A DNA stretch of 10,807 bases, taken from NCBI RefSeq assembly GCF_004359215.1, contig NC_090621.1, forward strand, positions 2,584,227-2,595,033, written 5' to 3'. Below the pieces are notes generated by a model that worked only from the letters and a program-made list of their open reading frames with translations, had not been told where the DNA came from and ran no database searches. Origin of the DNA: Bremia lactucae. Its lineage: Eukaryota; Oomycota; Peronosporomycetes; Peronosporales; Peronosporaceae. Of this stretch, positions 7,861-10,807 are shown one piece after another; position 1 is the stretch's first letter; the number at the start of each line of letters is the position of its first letter. Made by a program: the position numbers and the translations under genes.

Positions 7861-8025
7861 ATATATGCGCCATAATAAAAACAAGTAAAAAGGTTTGAGC
7901 AATCAGAAGAGATGATACTTAGTAAGAATTAGATTTAGGATAGGCGATGCCTTAAGGAGTATACAGAAATTATCGGTTAGTAAAATCAAATTTAATTCAG
8001 TCGAAATTTACCCTCATTCCTAACA
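7861..8025 (+). mobile_element. Truncated 3' LTR of gypsy element 2
   Basis: This is a direct repeat of 4441-4605, with scattered substitutions and small indels. It shares ATATGCGCCATAATAAAA, GATGATACTTAGTAAGAATT and TTTACCCTCATTCCT. It lacks the first ~84 bases of the LTR and any polypurine tract, having been joined directly to pol by deletion. It ends CTAACA, then GTTCC, a near match to GTTTC before the 5' LTR. Confidence 0.75.
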
Positions 8026-8212
8026 GTTCCAATAACCCATCCAATATTATCATGTCATTAAAGCATTCGAGCAATAATATTCCTGACATTTATCAGATTG
8101 CTACATTCAATAAAACTTATGTTTTCAACAAACATGTATCCTTTCCACTGCTTCAATAATGGTCAGATCAACAGGGAGACTGCCGAGCCTGTCACCATCC
8201 AACTCAAAATGC
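8026..8212. other. 3' flank of the intact gene, nothing recognised
   Basis: AT-rich DNA between the gypsy remnant and the stop codon of the minus-strand gene. It should hold the 3' UTR and polyadenylation site. I see no AATAAA on the minus strand and no other element. Confidence 0.4.
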
Positions 8213-8944
8213 TTACGACTCCATCGGAGTCGACGTCACTTTTTCGTTCGACTGTTTGTCCTGTTCCAGTCTTTGCTGTTCGTTGGTCTGCTGTTCTTTG
8301 ATCGTCTTCTTCTGCGCCTCGCCAAACGGTGTCTGCTGCCACAGCGCCTCAAACTCATCAGGTGTGCCGCTAGAGCACAGCGCCTCATGCTGCCCTTTGT
8401 CATCGGGAGTCATACGACTCCACGTCGTGCGCAGCTTCTTTCCTTCAACTTGGCGCTCATGGACAGCTTTCAGACGACCTGTCGAATCTTCATAGCGGCG
8501 ACGCATGCTCGTCACGCGTCGGCCATTATTGTCCACAATAGACGAATTACTGAAAGTGTACGAAGAGAAGGCGCGGCGACGTTGATTGTCTTTGTCAAGA
8601 CTTTGGCTTCCCAACTGATTCTGCTGATTTGGATTTGAGGTACTTGGTTTGCCCTTGTTGGACTGGTTCGAATCGTTCGTCGTGGCCTTCTTGTCGTTAA
8701 GCTGCACGGATTCCTCGCGGTGCTGCGTCGCGGGTTGCTGCTCACGTGCCAGCACAGGCAGATCTTTGAAGAAATCGTCATCTTCCATTGCGCTGGGTGC
8801 AGCCAGCATCTCGCTATTCATGTCGAAAGGGAAGCGCGAGTGACTCATAAGTCCGTACATGTGCTCCAGGTCCATCATGGACTGCTCCAGTGAGGACATT
8901 GGGTACCAGAAGCGTGGGCGGACGAGATCCCACGTGTTAAACAT
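8213..8944 (-). CDS. Putative MLF1 / DNAJB6-C-terminus-like chaperone-associated protein, intact
   Basis: An intronless ORF of 243 codons, ATG at 8944-8942 and TAA at 8215-8213. The start is supported by the putative core promoter and by the identical start in copy 1. Residues 1-45 are Met/aromatic-rich (MFNTWDLVRPRFWYP, then SLEQSMMDLEHMYGLM). Residues 54-63 are acidic (EDDDFFKDL). Residues 66-123 are Gln/Asn/Ser-rich and probably disordered. The core at 125-212 contains FSSYTFSNSSIVDNNGRRVT, then RRRYEDSTGRLKAVHERQV and FEALWQQTPFGEA. Residues 213-238 form a Gln/Glu/Lys-rich helix. The Ser/aromatic lead into G-R-x-V-T followed by a charged strand resembles myeloid leukemia factor proteins and the C-terminal part of DNAJB6. 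MLF proteins of animals partner with Hsp70 co-chaperones. There is no J domain, signal peptide or membrane segment, so it is probably cytosolic or nuclear. The gene is well supported; the family is a by-eye call that could be wrong. Confidence 0.75.
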   Translation of the reverse strand: MFNTWDLVRPRFWYPMSSLEQSMMDLEHMYGLMSHSRFPFDMNSEMLAAPSAMEDDDFFKDLPVLAREQQPATQHREESVQLNDKKATTNDSNQSNKGKPSTSNPNQQNQLGSQSLDKDNQRRRAFSSYTFSNSSIVDNNGRRVTSMRRRYEDSTGRLKAVHERQVEGKKLRTTWSRMTPDDKGQHEALCSSGTPDEFEALWQQTPFGEAQKKTIKEQQTNEQQRLEQDKQSNEKVTSTPMES

Positions 8945-8999
8945 AGTGGCTTGATTGTCTTCGAAGGTTTAAAAGTGTTTTGTTTGTTCGGTTGCAATT

Positions 9000-9015
9000 T
9001 TGAAAATGAATTGAG
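9000..9015 (-). promoter_or_regulatory. Putative core promoter (Inr + FPR-like) of the intact gene
   Basis: The minus strand reads CTCAATTCATTTTCAA, 56-71 bases before the ATG. It is identical in sequence and spacing to copy 1. Just upstream is a short GGGCT repeat (plus-strand 9017-9032, three units), also shared by both copies. Confidence 0.45.
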
Positions 9016-9064
9016 TTGGGCTGGGCTGGGCTGGCAGTTTTTCTTGGTCGCAATAGGAGTTTTT

Positions 9065-9082
9065 TTCTAGAAGTTTGTCGAA
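9065..9082. promoter_or_regulatory. Gap-type heat-shock element of the intact gene
   Basis: TTCTAGAA, 7 bases, then GAA: the gap-type HSE spacing. It lies 121-138 bases before the ATG and about 50 bases beyond the putative initiator, a position suited to an activator site. It is unchanged in copy 1 while nearby palindromes have drifted. Confidence 0.55.
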
Positions 9083-9243
9083 TGGAGGGTTTCGTGCAGC
9101 GAAATCGGGGACATTTCGAAACGAAAACTTGAGTGTAGTCATTTCGAGATCTTGATATTTATAAGTGAACCTTTTCTGACGCCAGCAAGATTCATTATTG
9201 GAAAATCAGGAAGGCAAAATTTACAGTCGACTTCAAATTAGCC

Positions 9244-9524
9244 TTCCAGAAACAAATGGCCGCTGTAGTCAATCTAAGATTTATTTATTAATAACCCATT
9301 CAGTGACGGCAGCCAGATCCTGTATTATAAATTCAGCAAGGTAAAATTACTCTTGACTACATATTGTTGACCTTCCAGAAACAAATGGCTTCGAAGAATG
9401 GCGGCAATTTATCATGTCGCAGACATGTATTGTATTGTATAAACAGTAAAAATTATATAAATGTCAGTTGGGAATATCTTCGAATGTAATCCCAATTTCT
9501 TGCTGCTTTTATTGCCTTCCAGAA
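9244..9524. promoter_or_regulatory. Spaced TTCCAGAA dyads (candidate distal heat-shock elements)
   Basis: Three copies of CTTCCAGAA at 9244, 9373 and 9517, matching 2886, 3001 and 3148 in copy 1 (the first reads TTCTAGAA there). Each is a two-unit TTCnnGAA dyad, which alone is a weak HSE. In copy 1 the first is followed by GCAGAA (2886-2899), which adds another GAA. They could equally be conserved only because they are part of the repeat unit. Confidence 0.35.
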
Positions 9525-10079
9525 TCAAAAGATAAGCGGCATTTTAGCATGTCGCAGAAATGTATCGTTGAACTTAACAAATAAAAAGGTATTAGTTCAA
9601 GCGGAAATCTTTCGCTATCCAAGATTACAAGCAATTCGAATCGCTATTGCTCCATTTCATTGCACTTCTTGATGAACTGTAATGTTTCTAGCCTTGCAAT
9701 CTACGTTAGCATTCACGATAAAAATTTCAAAGCAAATGCAATAAGTCGACATTACTCGAAGCGTAATCATGAACGGGGACATAAGGATGGTGATGTCGAG
9801 CTTGTTATTATTGAATGAGAAGGATCAGACGTCCTTTGAAGAAACCAAATAGTTTGCGCTTACATTTTGAATTGGCATCCCGATGAATTGATGAATTCCA
9901 TAGCTTCCAGGATCTCGGTCACGAATTAAATATTATCGATTTTTTGCTAAAACGGTAGCCTTTTATCTTCAAACTTGAAGAAGTTGCTTGTGGCACCTAC
10001 TCACTCTTATTAACTCATTACTAGTTCAATTCCTATCAGGCCGTTTCTAGAAATTACACAAGGAATTATGAATCCTTTC

Positions 10080-10435
10080 CTTACGCTAGCCAGATCCTTC
10101 ACCAAGAAACTAGAAAAGTAAAATTACGCTCGACTACATATTGGCCTTCCAGAAAGAGCCCAAAAAAAGCAAAATTATAACGTCGCAGAAAAAAAATGTT
10201 TTTTATTTAAAGTTAATAAAGTTTTAATCGTCTTGCTGGATCATTTCGTGTTAAACGTAGCTATTAATATTACCAATACGTGATAAAAAAATCCGAGTAG
10301 CATACGGCAAAACTAAACGAAGCGTGTTCATGACCAAGAAATATAAAGCCTGGTGATGTCGAGCTGAGATTATTAATTGAAGGGATTCAGACGTCATTAA
10401 ATGCAAAAGGTACAATTTGGCGCTTGAAATTATAC
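10080..10435 (-). repeat. Third, degraded direct copy of the upstream region
   Basis: Positions 10087-10200 (GCCAGATCC, GTAAAATTAC, CTACATATTGGCCTTCCAGAA, GTCGCAGA) match the sub-repeat at 2948-3055. Positions 10318-10430 (CGAAGCGT, TCATGACC, GGTGATGTCGAGCT, CAGACGTC, TTTGGCGCTTG) match 3388-3493. The sequence between (10201-10317) is not clearly alignable. It has the same orientation as copies 1 and 2 and is much more diverged. One TTCCAGAA survives at 10147-10154. No gene is present. Confidence 0.7.
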
Positions 10436-10807
10436 CTCTTTTATTTGTTAAATTCAACGATACATTTCTGCGACATGTTAAAATGCCGCTTATCTTTTGA
10501 TTCTGGAAGGCAATAAAGTGCAGCAAGAGATCGGAATTACATTCGGAGATATTTCCAAGTGACATTTATAAAAAAAATATTTTTATTATACAATACGTGT
10601 CTGCGACATGATAAATTGCCGCCATTCTTCGAAGCCATTTGTTTCTGGAAGGTCAACAATATGTAGTCAAGAGTAATTTTACCTTACTGAATTTATAATA
10701 CTGGATCTGGCTGCCGTCACTGAATGGGTTTATTAATAAATAAATCTTAGATTGACTGCAGCGGCCATTTGTTTCTGGAAGGCTAATTTGAAGTCGACTG
10801 TAATTTT
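10432..10807 (+). repeat. Fourth copy of the upstream region, inverted, continuing past the window
   Basis: This is the reverse complement of 9217-9593, with few differences near the right edge. TTCTGGAA dyads lie at 10501, 10643 and 10773, mirroring 9517, 9373 and 9244. Its proximal end points right, so a gene equivalent to 8213-8944 would start on the plus strand about 270 bases beyond the window. The reading frame at 10565-10251 on the minus strand lies across the junction of two repeat copies and is not a gene. Confidence 0.88.

Larger units (their letters stand above)
4357..8025 (+). mobile_element. Ty3/gypsy retrotransposon, degenerate and internally deleted (family B)
   Basis: The order is LTR, a leader of about 730 bases, gag, a zinc-knuckle region, protease, and reverse transcriptase to the start of RNase H, then a truncated 3' LTR. 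The order gag-PR-RT-RNase H is that of Ty3/gypsy. RNase H proper, integrase and the first ~84 bases of the 3' LTR are missing, with the deletion junction near 7850-7861. Many stops, several frameshifts and a mutated protease motif show a long-dead copy. It sits between the two copies of the duplicated host segment. Confidence 0.85.
8945..10072 (-). repeat. Duplicated upstream region, copy 2, without the solo LTR
   Basis: Homologous to 2585-3520 plus 4055-4240. TTCnnGAA dyads are at 9065-9072, 9244-9251, 9373-9380, 9517-9524 and 10045-10052, with the middle three 129 and 144 bases apart. The uninterrupted target of the solo LTR is GAATT at 9885-9889. No protein gene is supported in this 1.1 kb. 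Confidence 0.88.

Noticed and set aside
8159..8638. 159-codon plus-strand ORF
   Set aside because: It is antisense to the intact gene, has no family features, and its composition is that of a shadow frame.
8213..8944. Secreted RXLR or Crinkler effector
   Set aside because: There is no N-terminal signal peptide and no RXLR, EER or LFLAK motif in the 243 residues.
9244..9524. CRISPR-like spaced repeats
   Set aside because: The repeated core is short, units are 129-147 bases apart, flanks are also similar, and the genomic context is eukaryotic. This is a decayed tandem repeat.
10251..10565. 104-codon minus-strand ORF
   Set aside because: It crosses the join between the degraded third repeat copy and the inverted fourth copy. 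The AT-rich frame is not kept in the related copies.

Overview
The window looks like repeat-rich nuclear DNA from an oomycete, most likely a Peronosporales species (Phytophthora or a downy mildew). The evidence is Ty3/gypsy polyproteins of the oomycete type, 5-bp target-site duplications, an intronless protein gene, and a TCAATTC/CATTTTC block upstream of it that resembles the oomycete initiator plus flanking region. The species call is inference. I see no rRNA, tRNA or CRISPR.

Layout. (1) 1-2371: the 3' part of a minus-strand gypsy element. It has a partial 3' LTR, a polypurine tract and the integrase C-terminus on the minus strand. A decayed plus-strand open reading frame (about 531-2061) lies between pol and the LTR, antisense to the element. 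(2) 2372-2471: a run of 100 N, an assembly gap. (3) 2472-about 4240: the first 37 codons of a minus-strand gene and about 1.2 kb of its upstream DNA, interrupted at 3521-4054 by a solo LTR of the same family as the element at the left edge, flanked by GAATC. (4) 4357-8025: a second, plus-strand gypsy element, heavily mutated (gag, zinc-knuckle region, protease, reverse transcriptase) and deleted from RNase H into the 3' LTR. (5) 8213-8944: the only intact host gene, a 243-codon minus-strand ORF whose core resembles the MLF1 / DNAJB6 C-terminal type. (6) 8945-about 10072: its upstream region, a second copy of the DNA at 2585-4240 but without the solo LTR. (7) about 10080-10435: a third, degraded direct copy of the upstream DNA. 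(8) 10432-10807: a fourth copy in inverted orientation running off the right edge, which predicts a divergent plus-strand gene copy just outside.

How it fits together. This seems to be a small cluster of duplicated genes with a shared, repeat-built upstream region, later invaded by LTR elements. That upstream DNA contains many TTCnnGAA dyads, including one that fits the gap-type heat-shock element just upstream of the putative core promoter. An MLF/DNAJB6-like product under heat-shock control would be a coherent chaperone-linked story, but both the family call and the regulation are inferences. The most interesting items are the HSE-rich repeated promoter, the inverted copy at the right edge, the paralogous empty site for the solo LTR, and the antisense ORF of the first element.
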